Assembly (NCBI RefSeq): GCF_000429185.2
Contig: NZ_AUBJ02000001.1
Span: forward strand, 2,418,001-2,482,000
Source: Actinoalloteichus caeruleus DSM 43889
GTDB lineage: Bacteria; Actinomycetota; Actinomycetes; Mycobacteriales; Pseudonocardiaceae
Length of the DNA: 64,000 bases
Reading direction: 5' to 3'
Below are positions 1 to 10,476 of the stretch, one piece after another. Position 1 is the first letter of the stretch, and the number at the start of each line of letters is the position of its first letter. A model generated the notes under the pieces. The model was not told the origin of the DNA and searched no databases. It was given only the letters and a program-made list of their open reading frames with translations. The position numbers and the translations under genes are program-made.

Positions 1-653
1 GTGTCCCCGTCCTTCTTCGCGGCCTCCACCTCGGCCATCATCGCCTCGGTCGCGTCGGCGTCGAAGCAACGCACCGGGTTCTCGTCGATGGCGGCGAGGT
101 CCTCCGGGCCGGGCAGCAGATCGCTGGTGGACTCGGCGGGGCCGATGGACAGCACGTGGCTGACGATCTCGACGCCCAGCGCCTGGCGGAGGAACTGCCG
201 GCACACCGTGCCGAGCACGGTCCTGGCGGCGGTCTCCCGTGCGCTCGCCCGTTCCAGGACGGGACGGGCCTCGTCGAAGCCGTACTTCTGCATCCCGGCC
301 AGGTCGGCGTGACCGGGGCGGGGCCGGGTCAGCGGCTTGTTGCGGGCGAGCCCGGCCAACACGTCCTCGTCGACCGGGTCGGGGGACATCACCTGTTCCC
401 ACTTCGGCCACTCGGTGTTGCCGATGCGCACCGCGACCGGGCCGCCCTGGGTCAGACCGTGCCGCACCCCGCCGATGATCTCGATGTCGTCGGCCTCGAA
501 GGACATCCTCGGACTGCGGCCGAAGCCGAGCCGACGTCGGGCGAGCTGCTCGTTCAGGTCGGTGGTGGTGACGCCCACCCCCGCCACCATGCCCTCGAGC
601 ACCCCGACCAGGGCGGGACCATGCGACTCACCAGCGGTCATCCAGCGCAACAC
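1..653 (-). CDS. aroC: Chorismate synthase (3' part outside window)
   Basis: Chorismate synthase converts 5-enolpyruvylshikimate-3-phosphate to chorismate, the last common step of aromatic amino acid synthesis. The minus strand reads from a GTG at 653; the next residues are [12 protein letters not shown], the usual N-terminus of the family. Also visible are [10 protein letters not shown] and the signature [16 protein letters not shown]. About 217 residues are present; the C-terminal half lies beyond base 1. The prepilin peptidase gene lies just upstream on the same strand and aroE is further upstream, a common actinobacterial neighbourhood. The start is chosen because it matches the usual 'xxLRWxTAGESHG' opening. 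Confidence 0.93.
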   Translation of the reverse strand, partial: MLRWMTAGESHGPALVGVLEGMVAGVGVTTTDLNEQLARRRLGFGRSPRMSFEADDIEIIGGVRHGLTQGGPVAVRIGNTEWPKWEQVMSPDPVDEDVLAGLARNKPLTRPRPGHADLAGMQKYGFDEARPVLERASARETAARTVLGTVCRQFLRQALGVEIVSHVLSIGPAESTSDLLPGPEDLAAIDENPVRCFDADATEAMMAEVEAAKKDGD

Positions 654-716
654 GCGCCGATCCTGCCATGTCCGGCCTCGCTCACCCCTTCCGGGCGGCG
701 GGTGGGCGGTACGGGC

Positions 717-1358
717 TCAACCGAACACCGGCCAGGCCGTCACCAGCCACGCGCACCCGAGCATCGGCAGCCCGTGCGGCAGGGTGGCTCGCGGGCCGCA
801 CCCGACGAGCAGGGCCAGCACCCCCGCCAGCCCGGTCACCAGCACCGCGCCGAGCGCCCCGAGCAGCAACGCCGGCCAGGACACCGCAGCCAGCACGGTG
901 CCGGTGCTGGCTGCGAGCTTGACGTCCCCAAGGCCCAGTGCCCCGGGTGCGCACCGGTGCGCCACCAGGTAGAGACCGGTGAGCAGGATTCCCCCCAGCG
1001 CCGCGCGGGCGAGCATGTCGGGATCCGGGGCGAGGGCACCGGCGAACCAGACGACGACCAGGGCGGCGGGCACCGCGGGCAGGGTCAGCGCGTCGGGCAG
1101 CCGCCGGTCGGTGAGGTCGGTGGCGGCGAGGAGCACGGCGAGCCAGCCGAGGGCGAGTGGGACGGGCAACCACCACCAGGGCAGGTCGCCAGTGGCCGAC
1201 CGGAGCAGGGCCGCCGCCCACAACGCGGCGAGCGCGAGCTCGCACCACGGCGCTGGCACCCGGATCCCCCGGGGTGGCCGGCGGAGGAGCCGCCGGCCGA
1301 GGGTGGCGGCTCCCCCGCCCAGGGCCGCCCCCAGCGCGAGGTGGACGGCGAGGAGCAC
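717..1358 (-). CDS. A24-family prepilin peptidase (type IV leader peptidase)
   Basis: A membrane aspartyl protease of about 213 residues, expected to cleave and possibly methylate type IV prepilin-like leaders (Flp/Tad or competence pili). Two aspartate motifs are visible: DLTDRRLPD near residue 85 and GLGDVKLAA near residue 145, which carries the GxGD-type catalytic Asp. Several hydrophobic membrane segments surround them. It lacks the N-terminal Cys-rich cytoplasmic domain of the long proteobacterial enzymes, as is usual for short actinobacterial members. It sits between aroE and aroC in many actinomycetes; here the PTS and sdh genes separate it from aroE. No pilin genes are in the window. 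Confidence 0.85.
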   Translation of the reverse strand: MLLAVHLALGAALGGGAATLGRRLLRRPPRGIRVPAPWCELALAALWAAALLRSATGDLPWWWLPVPLALGWLAVLLAATDLTDRRLPDALTLPAVPAALVVVWFAGALAPDPDMLARAALGGILLTGLYLVAHRCAPGALGLGDVKLAASTGTVLAAVSWPALLLGALGAVLVTGLAGVLALLVGCGPRATLPHGLPMLGCAWLVTAWPVFG

Positions 1359-1414
1359 CGGCGCAGCCTCGCCGGTCCCGGCGTCCCGGGGCTATCCCAC
1401 GGAGGGGTGATTCC

Positions 1415-1870
1415 TCAGCGATTCCAGGTGAACAGGGCCGCACCGCTCTCGACGGTGCGGGGCACGACGAGGTCGGACAGGTCCTCCGCCGTCGCGTCCA
1501 ACGCGATCACCGGGCAGGTCGAGGAGTAACCGGCCTCCCGGACCGCGTCCGGTTCCCACTCGACGATCGGCTGACCGGCTCGCACCTTCTCCCCCTTGAC
1601 GACGCGCAGGGTGAAGCCCTCACCTCGAAGTTTCACCGTGTCGATCCCGAGGTGCACCAACACGCCCAGGCCGTCGTCACCGGCGATGACGAAGGCGTGG
1701 GGGTGCAGGGTGGCGACGGTGCCGCCGATCGGGGCGCGCACCTCGGTGGACTCGGGGTGGGGCTCGATGGCCACCCCCGGGCCCACCATCGCTCCGGCGA
1801 AGACCGGGTCCGGGACGGCGGAGAGCGGCACGACCTCCCCGGCGAGGGGGGCGGCCACCTGGAGGGTCAC
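1415..1870 (-). CDS. PTS sugar transporter subunit IIA (Crr-like, glucose family)
   Basis: A phosphocarrier of about 151 residues that takes phosphate from HPr-P and passes it to the IIB domain. The reading frame extends further upstream, but the GTG at 1870 is preferred: it overlaps the IIB stop by 4 bases (GTGA) and gives the usual N-terminus TLQVAAPLAGEVVPL. The family motif around the two histidines is visible as TLHPHAFVI and GLGVLVHLGIDTV; the second His is the phosphorylation site. It is translationally coupled to the IIB gene and divergent from the IIC gene, so together they form a complete enzyme II. No frameshift is seen. Confidence 0.92.
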   Translation of the reverse strand: MTLQVAAPLAGEVVPLSAVPDPVFAGAMVGPGVAIEPHPESTEVRAPIGGTVATLHPHAFVIAGDDGLGVLVHLGIDTVKLRGEGFTLRVVKGEKVRAGQPIVEWEPDAVREAGYSSTCPVIALDATAEDLSDLVVPRTVESGAALFTWNR

Positions 1871-2103
1871 AGCAGGTCCTCGATGTCGCTGGCGATGGTG
1901 TCGGCGTCCGGGCCGACGACGATCTGCACCGCGCCACCAGCGCGGAGCACGCCGTGCACGCCGAGCGCGCGCAACGCGGGCTCGTCGATCAGGGCCGCGT
2001 CCCGCACCTCGCACCGCAACCGGGTGATGCAGGGTTCGATCTCAACCACGTTGTCCGCGCCGCCGATCGCCGTGAGGATCGCGCTCGCCTTGTCCTGGGA
2101 CAC
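1867..2103 (-). CDS. PTS subunit IIB (glucose/N-acetylglucosamine type)
   Basis: A single-domain IIB protein of 78 residues. The phosphorylated cysteine is in the motif IEPCITRLRCEV (Cys about residue 25), the signature of the glucose-GlcNAc IIB family. The rest (VHGVLRAGGAVQIVVGPDADTIASDI) also fits. It starts with ATG at 2103, just after an intergenic region shared with the divergent IIC gene. In Streptomyces, separate IIB (nagF) and IIC (nagE2) proteins together import N-acetylglucosamine; the same division is inferred here. It is co-transcribed with the IIA gene. Confidence 0.93.
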   Translation of the reverse strand: MSQDKASAILTAIGGADNVVEIEPCITRLRCEVRDAALIDEPALRALGVHGVLRAGGAVQIVVGPDADTIASDIEDLL

Positions 2104-2212
2104 CTGTTGCCTCCTCGTGCCAGTGCCTGCCGTCAGGAGATCACGCGTGCCGCGTGAACGCCATGACGACCCGTGACGGACCGATCACTTTGATGGTTGA
2201 CACCCGATCACG

Positions 2213-2228
2213 GTGAGAGGATTCTCAC
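2213..2228. repeat. Short inverted repeat in IIB/IIC intergenic region
   Basis: Arms GTGAGA and TCTCAC are separated by GGAT. It lies 8 bases before the dre-like operator and next to a TTGACA hexamer (about 2197-2202). A second, similar palindrome (ACTCAC-ACGG-GTGAGT) is at 2284-2299. Either could be an additional operator; no regulator is assigned. Confidence 0.35.
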
Positions 2229-2235
2229 TCCACCG

Positions 2236-2251
2236 AGTGGTCTGGACCAGA
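2236..2251. promoter_or_regulatory. DasR-type dre operator (16 bp)
   Basis: The 16-mer AGTGGTCTGGACCAGA is close to the DasR-responsive element consensus (A-C/G-TGGTCTAGACCA-G/C-T): the core GGTCTGGACC is a near-perfect palindrome. It sits in the intergenic region between the divergent IIB/IIA and IIC genes, about 135 bases before the IIC start. DasR is the GntR-family repressor of GlcNAc PTS genes in streptomycetes, released by glucosamine-6-phosphate. The match supports GlcNAc as the substrate of this PTS. The consensus is known; regulation here is inferred. Confidence 0.7.
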
Positions 2252-2283
2252 CGGTAGCAAGCTGGCGCGGGCGGACAACCCTC

Positions 2284-2299
2284 ACTCACACGGGTGAGT
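2284..2299. repeat. Second inverted repeat upstream of PTS IIC
   Basis: ACTCAC and GTGAGT arms with a 4-base spacer (ACGG), about 87 bases upstream of the IIC start codon. It resembles the repeat at 2213-2228 in sequence and spacing, so the two may be a pair of sites for one protein. No further support. Confidence 0.3.
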
Positions 2300-2385
2300 C
2301 GGTGGCCGGGTGCCCCGCGAGGGTCAAGGCTCGGCGCAAGGTCAGTGACGACCGTGTGGAAGGTAGGGACTGTGGGAGGTAGGGG

Positions 2386-3753
2386 ATGAGCACCACGTCC
2401 GACACCAGGACCGCTGACTTCCGAACGAAGGCGTTCGGGGTCGCCCAGCGGCTGGGGCGCAGCCTGATGCTGCCGATCGCGGTGCTGCCGGCGGCGGCAC
2501 TGCTGGCGCGGCTGGGTTACCAGGACGGCTCGGGGCAGGGCCAGGGTGAACTGGTCGCCGCGATACCCGGGGAGTTCTTCGACCGGGTGGCGGCTGTCAT
2601 GGGGGCGGCCGGGAACTCGCTGTTCGACTACCTGCCCCTGCTGTTCGCGCTGGGGGTGGCCATCGGCTTCGCGAAGAAGTCGGACGGCTCCACCGCGCTC
2701 TCGGCCGTCGTGGGCTACCTGGTCCTGCACAACGTGCTCTGGGCCCTGCTGGACCCCGAGCTCACCGACGGCAAGAGTTTCAACAACGGGCCGTACGGCG
2801 TGCTCGGCGGCATCGTCTCCGGGCTGATCGCGGCCGGGCTCTGGCAACGCTTCCACCGCATCAAGCTGCCGACCTACCTGGCCTTCTTCGGCGGCCGCCG
2901 GTTCGTACCCATCATCACGGCCTTCACCATGGTGCTGGTCGGCGTGCTGATGGCGCTGATCTTCACCGGGTTCAACGCGGGTCTGACCTGGGTGGGCGAG
3001 GCGGTCGCCGGGTCCACGGTGGTGGGTGCGGGCGCCTACGGTGTGCTGAACCGGTTCCTGCTCCCGTTCGGCCTACACCACATCGGCAACTCCTTCGTGT
3101 GGTTCATCTTCGGTGACCACGAGGGCACCTCCGGCGACCTGAACAGGTTCTTCGCCGGCGACCCGACCGCCGGGACGTTCATGTCCGGCTTCTTCCCGAT
3201 CTTCATGTTCGCCCTGCCGGCGGCGGCGCTGGCGATCTACCACACCGCGCGGGCCTCCCAGCGCAAGCTGGTGGGCGGTCTGATGCTCTCGGCCGCGCTC
3301 GCCTCCTTCCTCACCGGCGTCACCGAGCCACTGGAGTACGCCTTCGTCTTCGTCGCCTGGCCGCTGCTGGTGGTGCACGCCCTCCTCACCGGGCTGTCGA
3401 TGGCCGTCACCAACGCGCTCGGTGTGCACCACGGCTTCGGGTTCTCCGCCGGTGCGATCGACTACGTGCTGAACTGGGGCATCGCCACCAGGCCCTGGCT
3501 GATCATCCCGATCGGGCTGGCGTTCGCCGTCGTGTACTACCTGGTCTTCCGCTGGGTCATCACACGGTGGAACCTCGCGACGCCAGGACGGGAGCGGGAC
3601 GAGGAACCGGAGGGCGCGGCGGCGTCCCCGCCCGACGAGGGCGAGCGGCCCACGCCACTCGCCGAGGGGGTGGCCGGCGGCGACGGGGCGAGCGCGCCGT
3701 CCACCACGACGCCCGCGAAGGGCGAGACCGGCCGCTCCCCCGCCACGGACTGA
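2386..3753 (+). CDS. PTS IIC permease, probably N-acetylglucosamine-specific
   Basis: A membrane permease of 455 residues of the glucose-GlcNAc PTS family. Visible features are the N-terminal LMLPIAVLPAAALLARLG, about ten hydrophobic segments, the conserved GVLGGIVSGLIAA, the loop LLPFGLHHIGNSF, and the sugar-binding motif TGVTEPLEYAF (Glu near residue 317) found in this family. The C-terminal 65 residues are hydrophilic, Pro/Glu/Thr-rich and not part of the domain; no IIB domain is fused. IIA and IIB are encoded divergently. The dre-like operator upstream suggests GlcNAc as substrate and DasR-type control. The ATG at 2386 follows the purine-rich stretch GGGAGGTAGGGG. Confidence 0.92.
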   Translation: MSTTSDTRTADFRTKAFGVAQRLGRSLMLPIAVLPAAALLARLGYQDGSGQGQGELVAAIPGEFFDRVAAVMGAAGNSLFDYLPLLFALGVAIGFAKKSDGSTALSAVVGYLVLHNVLWALLDPELTDGKSFNNGPYGVLGGIVSGLIAAGLWQRFHRIKLPTYLAFFGGRRFVPIITAFTMVLVGVLMALIFTGFNAGLTWVGEAVAGSTVVGAGAYGVLNRFLLPFGLHHIGNSFVWFIFGDHEGTSGDLNRFFAGDPTAGTFMSGFFPIFMFALPAAALAIYHTARASQRKLVGGLMLSAALASFLTGVTEPLEYAFVFVAWPLLVVHALLTGLSMAVTNALGVHHGFGFSAGAIDYVLNWGIATRPWLIIPIGLAFAVVYYLVFRWVITRWNLATPGRERDEEPEGAAASPPDEGERPTPLAEGVAGGDGASAPSTTTPAKGETGRSPATD

Positions 3754-3785
3754 CCCGTACACCGCGCCAACGGGTCACGCGGAAC

Positions 3786-3814
3786 GGCCCGCCGACCGTC
3801 GAGGTCGGCGGGCC
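3786..3814. terminator. Hairpin between PTS IIC and sdhB
   Basis: A perfect 12-bp stem (GGCCCGCCGACC with GGTCGGCGGGCC) and a 5-base loop. It lies between two convergent genes, 32 bases after the IIC stop and about 78 bases after the sdhB stop, so it can serve both. There is no strong T-tract, as is common in actinomycetes. Confidence 0.75.
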
Positions 3815-3892
3815 GCCCGCATCCACCGCACCGCGTGTCCCACCACCGCGCCGCGGGCCCACGCCGGCGCCCGAGCGGCACCGGCCGACCGG

Positions 3893-4650
3893 TCAGGCCG
3901 GCCGACCGCCCGCACCGCGCAGGGACGCTCGCAACACGTCCTGGTTGAACTGGGCGATGTCGGCCAGGGGGATCCCCTTGGGGCAGACCGCGGTGCACTC
4001 GCCGGTGTTGGTGCAGCCGCCGAAACCCGCCTCGTCGTGCGCGGCGAGCATGTCCAGCGCGCGGGTGTCCCGCTCCGGCGCTCCCTGTGGCAGCCGGCCG
4101 AGGTGGGTGACCTTGGCGGCGGTGAACAGCATCGCCGACCCGTTGGGGCAGGCCGCCACGCAGGCACCGCAGCCGATGCAGGCGGCCGACTCGAAGGCCT
4201 TGTCCGCGTCGGCCCGCGCGACGGGCGTCGCGTGCGCCTCCGGCGCGCTGCCGGTGGACACGCTCACGTACCCGCCGGCCCGGACCACCTCGTCGAGCGC
4301 GCCCCGGTCGACCACCAGGTCCCGCACCACGGGGAACGGCGCGGCCCGCCACGGTTCCACCACGATGGTGTCGCCGTCGGTGAACTCCCTCATGTGCAGC
4401 TGGCAGGTGGTCGTGGCCCGCCGAGGGCCGTGCGCCACCCCGTTGATGGTCAGCCCGCACATGCCGCAGATGCCCTCACGGCAGTCGTGGTCGAAGGCCA
4501 CCGGTTCCTCGCCCCGCAGCGTCAACCGCTCGTTGAGCACGTCGAGCATCTCCAGGAACGACATGTCGGGGCTGACGTCGTCGACGTCGTACTCCACCAG
4601 CCGGCCGGCGTCCTCCGACCCGGTCTGGCGCCACACACGCACGGTGAATC

Positions 4651-4654
<4 letters not shown>
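3893..4654 (-). CDS. sdhB: Succinate dehydrogenase iron-sulfur subunit
   Basis: The electron-transfer subunit of complex II, about 253 residues. The [2Fe-2S] site is visible as [10 protein letters not shown] followed by a later Cys (TTTCQLH). The C-terminal clusters are seen in [14 protein letters not shown], and in [14 protein letters not shown]. It ends the sdhC-sdhA-sdhB operon; its GTG start overlaps the sdhA stop by 4 bases. The type of SdhA, together with a single SdhC anchor, matches the second succinate dehydrogenase of actinobacteria rather than a four-subunit enzyme. Confidence 0.95.
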
Positions 4655-6593
<1,939 letters not shown>

Positions 6594-6597
<4 letters not shown>

Positions 6598-7331
6598 TCC
6601 ACCAGGCCGAACAGGACGGCGTACGGGACGGACAGGTAGCCGGCGGTCAACGCGACGGCCACCACCAGGGCGACGGTCCTGGCGAGCGGGCCGTGGCTGG
6701 CCCGCACCGTGCCCAGGCTCCGCAACGCGCTCCAGACGCCGTGCCGGACGTGGAGTCCGAGGGCCAGGATCGCGACCGTGTAGATGAGTACGACCCACCA
6801 CTGCTGGAAACCCGAGGTGACGTTGAGGAACGGTTCCTCCGGCACGCCGTGCGGGTTGAGCCAGCCGACGGTGAGGTCGAGGACGTGGTAGATGACGAAG
6901 AGGGCGATGATGACCCCGCCCCACCGCATGGTGCGCGCGGCGTAGCCGCCCTGGACCGGGGGGCGGTGGCGGTAGCCGGACGGTCTGGCCGCCCGCGCCC
7001 TCCTCGCGAGCTGGATGGCCGCCGTCATGTGCAGGAGCACGCTGACCAGCAGGACGATCCGGATGGTCCACAGCACTCCGCTCTCGCCGAGGACGGCCGA
7101 CCCCATCGCGCGCAGCCAGCGGGCGTAGGAGTCGAAGGCCGTCTCCCCGAAGAAGATCTTCAGGTTGCCGACCATGTGCGCCACGACGTAGAAGAAGAGG
7201 ATGAAGCCGGTGACGGCCATCACCGCCTTCTTGCCCACGCTGGAGGCCCAGAGCCGGCGGAGCGGACCGGATCGGCGCGGGCTCCGGGCGGCGCGGCCAG
7301 GCGTCGCTGCCTTACCACTGGTGAGGGTCAC
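6594..7331 (-). CDS. sdhC: Succinate dehydrogenase cytochrome b subunit
   Basis: The membrane anchor of complex II, about 245 residues with five hydrophobic segments. The segment [20 protein letters not shown] is typical of the Bacillus/actinobacterial SdhC family, and His residues in [22 protein letters not shown] and GLHVRHGV are candidate haem b ligands. The start is put at the GTG at 7331 rather than the ATG at 7397, because the longer form would swallow the promoter region shared with the divergent LysR gene. There is no separate sdhD, as expected for a single-anchor enzyme. Confidence 0.9.
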
Positions 7332-7390
7332 GGAGCGACGGTAGGACCAGACACCACGAGTCGTCCAATATATGGAGATTCTGCTGTTGG

Positions 7391-7403
7391 TAGCCATACG
7401 CTA
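7391..7403. promoter_or_regulatory. LysR-type operator (T-N11-A) between sdhC and lysR
   Basis: TAGCCATACGCTA has T-N11-A form with TAGC/GCTA arms. It ends 6 bases before the LysR GTG start in the 78-base divergent region, and is notably AT-richer than its surroundings. It fits an autoregulatory and sdh-activating site, but the assignment is by position and shape only. Confidence 0.45.
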
Positions 7404-7409
7404 TACATC

Positions 7410-8348
7410 GTGACCCTCCAGCAGCTCGTCTACTTCCTCGCGGTCGCCGAGACCCGCCATTTCACCCGGGCGGCGGACCAGTGCCACGTCGCGCAGCCCT
7501 CGTTGAGCAAGCAGATCCGCGCGCTGGAGGGCGAGTTGGGCGCGGCCCTGTTCCGCCGGTCGCGGGGGAACATCACCCTCACCCCGGCCGGGGAGGCGCT
7601 GCTCCCGCTCGCCACCCGCATCACCGCCGACGTGGACACGGCCCGCCGGGAGGTGGGCGAACTGGTGGGACTGCGCCGGGGGCGGGTCCAGATCGGCGCG
7701 ACCCCGAGCCTGTGCCTCACCGTGCTGGCCCCGGTGCTGCGGCGCTTCCACCAGAGCTTCCCCGGGATCAGGCTGGTGGTGGAGGAGGGCGGCTCGCAGG
7801 ACCTGATCCGGGAGCTGACCCAGGGCCGGCTCGACCTGGCCCTCATCATCACTCCCCCCGGCGGTACCGACCCCGCCCTGTCCACCACGGAGCTGCTGCG
7901 GGAGGAGCTGGTGGTCGCCTCGTCGGAGGCCAACCCGCTGCCGAGGCACCCGCTGGACGTCCGGGCGTTGGCCGACCACCCCATGATCATGTTCCGGCCC
8001 GGCTACGACCTGCGCACCGTCACGCTCGCCGCGTTCCGCGCGGCCGGCCTCGAACCGCGCATGGTGGTCGAGGGCGGCGAGCTGGACGCGGTCCTCCGCT
8101 TCGTCCAGGTCGGGCTCGGCGTCGCGATCGTGCCGAGCATGGTGCTGGCCGACCGCCCCGGGCTGCGCAGGACGCCGCTGGCCGCCCCCGGGCTGTCACG
8201 GACGGTGGCGCTGGCGCACCGGGGTGACACGGCGCCGACGCACGCCGCCCGCGCCCTGCGGGACACCCTGTTGGCGGTGCTCGCCGACACCGCCGCCGAC
8301 GGGCTGCTCGGGCCGGGGGTTCGGGTTCTCGACGGCGCGGTCGACTGA
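7410..8348 (+). CDS. LysR-family transcriptional regulator, divergent from sdhCAB
   Basis: About 312 residues from the GTG at 7410. The N-terminal winged helix-turn-helix is clear: TLQQLVYFLAVAETRHFTRAA followed by QPSLSKQIRALEGELGAALF. The rest is a periplasmic-binding-like effector domain. The layout (LysR divergent from sdhCAB) is conserved in many actinomycetes, suggesting that it senses a metabolite or redox cue and controls the dehydrogenase. The effector cannot be read from the sequence. Confidence 0.9.
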   Translation: MTLQQLVYFLAVAETRHFTRAADQCHVAQPSLSKQIRALEGELGAALFRRSRGNITLTPAGEALLPLATRITADVDTARREVGELVGLRRGRVQIGATPSLCLTVLAPVLRRFHQSFPGIRLVVEEGGSQDLIRELTQGRLDLALIITPPGGTDPALSTTELLREELVVASSEANPLPRHPLDVRALADHPMIMFRPGYDLRTVTLAAFRAAGLEPRMVVEGGELDAVLRFVQVGLGVAIVPSMVLADRPGLRRTPLAAPGLSRTVALAHRGDTAPTHAARALRDTLLAVLADTAADGLLGPGVRVLDGAVD

Positions 8349-8380
8349 CATCCCGGGCCGCGTCGGTGCCGGCCTGGGTC

Positions 8381-9265
8381 TCAGACGTCCCCGGGGGCCA
8401 GCGGGAGCGGCAGGGTGTTCCCGGTGGCGGCCCGCAGGGCGTCCCGCATCGCCTCCCTCGGCGCGACCCGGCCGGTGAACTGCTCGAACTGCCCGAAGGC
8501 CTGGTGCAGCAGCATGTCCAACCCGGTGACCAGACGCCCACCGGCGGCGGCGACGGCCGTGCCCACGGGGGTGGGCCACGGGGCGTAGACGACGTCGAAG
8601 AGCCACCGCGCCACGGCGAGGTGCTCGGCGTGCCGGTCGGCGGCCCCGGCCGGGACCGTCGAGACCACCAGGTCGGCCTCGGCGGCCAGCGCGCGCAGGG
8701 ACACCCGGTCGAAGGTGACGACCTCGACGTCGAGCCCGACCCGGCCCGCGCAGGCCACCGTCTCCTCGGCGCGGGCGGCGTCCCGCACCACCAGCGTCAC
8801 CCCGGACAACCCGAACTCCGCCACCGCCGCCACCGCAGCGTTCGCGGTACCACCCGCGCCGAGGACGAGCCCCGGGCCGCCGGCGGGCCGGTAGCCGGCG
8901 GCGCGCAACGCCCCGGTCACCCCGGCGACGTCGGTGCAGTCCGCCCGCCAGCGGGGGCCGCCGTCCTCCGCCACCACGGGGACGAGGGTGTTGGCCGCCC
9001 CGACCGCGCGGGCGGTGGCGGTGACCTCGTCGGCGAACCGGAGGGCCGCCCTCTTGCCGGGCATGGTCACCGACAGGCCCGCCCATTCCGGGCCGAGCCC
9101 GCGCACCAGGCCCGGCAACCGGACCTCGTCGCACTCGATGCGCCGGTAGCTCCACCCCTCCAGGCCGAGGGCCGCGTAACCGGCCTCGTGCAACACCGGG
9201 GAGAGCGAGTGCTCGACCGGGGAACCGAGCACGGCGGCGTGACGCGCCGCGTCACGAGCCGTCAC
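8381..9265 (-). CDS. aroE: Shikimate dehydrogenase
   Basis: NADP-dependent reduction of 3-dehydroshikimate to shikimate; about 294 residues. Visible are the substrate-binding GSPVEHSLSPVLHEAGY, the catalytic Lys region LSVTMPGKRAALRFAD, ANTLV, the cofactor loop LVLGAGGTANAAVAAV, and the C-terminal GLDMLLHQAFGQFEQFTG. The GTG at 9265 is chosen because it overlaps the mltG stop (GTGA); another GTG lies one codon upstream at 9268. It belongs to the alaS-ruvX-mltG-aroE run, a conserved actinobacterial gene string. Confidence 0.94.
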   Translation of the reverse strand: MTARDAARHAAVLGSPVEHSLSPVLHEAGYAALGLEGWSYRRIECDEVRLPGLVRGLGPEWAGLSVTMPGKRAALRFADEVTATARAVGAANTLVPVVAEDGGPRWRADCTDVAGVTGALRAAGYRPAGGPGLVLGAGGTANAAVAAVAEFGLSGVTLVVRDAARAEETVACAGRVGLDVEVVTFDRVSLRALAAEADLVVSTVPAGAADRHAEHLAVARWLFDVVYAPWPTPVGTAVAAAGGRLVTGLDMLLHQAFGQFEQFTGRVAPREAMRDALRAATGNTLPLPLAPGDV

Positions 9266-10476
9266 CACACCCCTGCCTCCTGTGCCCGCTGCACGTCCGC
9301 CTGGTGCTCGTCCAAGGTGTAGTTGAAGCAGGTGGTGCCGTCCGTCTCGCACTTCACGAAGTACATCCAGTCGCCCTCCTCGGGCTGGGCGGCGGCCTGG
9401 AGGGCCTCCACGCTGGGCGCGGAGACCGGCGTGGGCGGCAGCCCGAGGTGCTGGTAGGTGTTGTACGGGTTGGAGGTGTCGGCGCGTTCCTCCGGCCGCG
9501 TCCTGATCGCGGACTTGTTGTTCCAGTAGTTGACCGTCGAGTCGTACTCCAGCTTCTGCTGGTCGGCCTGGAGCCGGTTGTAGGTGACGCGGGCGACCTT
9601 CGCGAAGTCGCGCTCGACGGCTTCCTTCTCGTTGAGGGAGCCGATGATGAGCACCTCGTAGGGGGTGAAGCCGGTCTCGTTGGTCAGCTCCGGCATGCCG
9701 ATCGCCTGCATCGACTGCGCGGACCTGCTGATGACGTGGGTCAGGATCTCCTGGGCGTCCCAACCCGGCCGCACCGTGTACATGCCGCGCAGGATCAGGC
9801 CCTCCAACCGCCGTTCCGGCGCGGGCGCGGCCGACGCCGGGCCGACCGCCCACTCCGGCACGCCCAACTCGGCCAGGTCGGCGTTGGTGGCGACGTCCCA
9901 CAGCTCCTCGGTGGAGACGCAGGACTCGGCCCCGTCGGCCTCGTGGCAGCTCGCCTGGGCGAGCAGCGAGATGATGCCCGGGTCGACGTCGCCGTTGGGC
10001 AGGTCGACGTCGTGCAGCAGCTTGCCGCCCCGGATCTCGACCTGGCCGAGAGAGCCGCCGTCGAGCAGCATCGACACGGCCGCCTCGCCCGACATCTCCG
10101 AGCGCAGTTCGTAGAAGCCCGGCTGGACGCCCCGGGCCCGGGCGTCCTGCTCGGCGGCGACCGTGAAGGCGCGGACGCTGGCGACCACGCCCTCGTCGAC
10201 CATCGCCTGGCCGATCTGGCTCAGGTTCGCGCCCTCCGGCACCTCGACGATGACGCTGCCGCTGCCCTCGCCCTCGAAGTCCTCGTACCCCCCGATGCCG
10301 GACAGCTCCCGCACCCCGTAGTAGGCCCCCACGCCGACCACGCCGAGCAGCAGGACCGCCACGGCGAGGGTGACCACCGACTTCCTGTTCCGCCGCTTGC
10401 CCGCGCCGCCCCCTCGGGCGTCACTCGCGCGGTCCTCCTCGGCCTCGTCCTCGAACAAGCCCAGGTCATCGCTCAC
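9262..10476 (-). CDS. mltG: Endolytic transglycosylase MltG (YceG-like)
   Basis: 404 residues. MltG cleaves nascent peptidoglycan strands next to the membrane and sets glycan length. A cytoplasmic tail of about 33 residues precedes one membrane segment (about 34-53), followed by a LysM-like region ([24 protein letters not shown]) and the YceG catalytic domain. The catalytic Glu lies in SLNEKEA (E. coli has SIVEKE), and the hallmark [16 protein letters not shown] is present. It overlaps ruvX upstream and aroE downstream by 4 bases each. Confidence 0.93.
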   Translation of the reverse strand: MSDDLGLFEDEAEEDRASDARGGGAGKRRNRKSVVTLAVAVLLLGVVGVGAYYGVRELSGIGGYEDFEGEGSGSVIVEVPEGANLSQIGQAMVDEGVVASVRAFTVAAEQDARARGVQPGFYELRSEMSGEAAVSMLLDGGSLGQVEIRGGKLLHDVDLPNGDVDPGIISLLAQASCHEADGAESCVSTEELWDVATNADLAELGVPEWAVGPASAAPAPERRLEGLILRGMYTVRPGWDAQEILTHVISRSAQSMQAIGMPELTNETGFTPYEVLIIGSLNEKEAVERDFAKVARVTYNRLQADQQKLEYDSTVNYWNNKSAIRTRPEERADTSNPYNTYQHLGLPPTPVSAPSVEALQAAAQPEEGDWMYFVKCETDGTTCFNYTLDEHQADVQRAQEAGVW

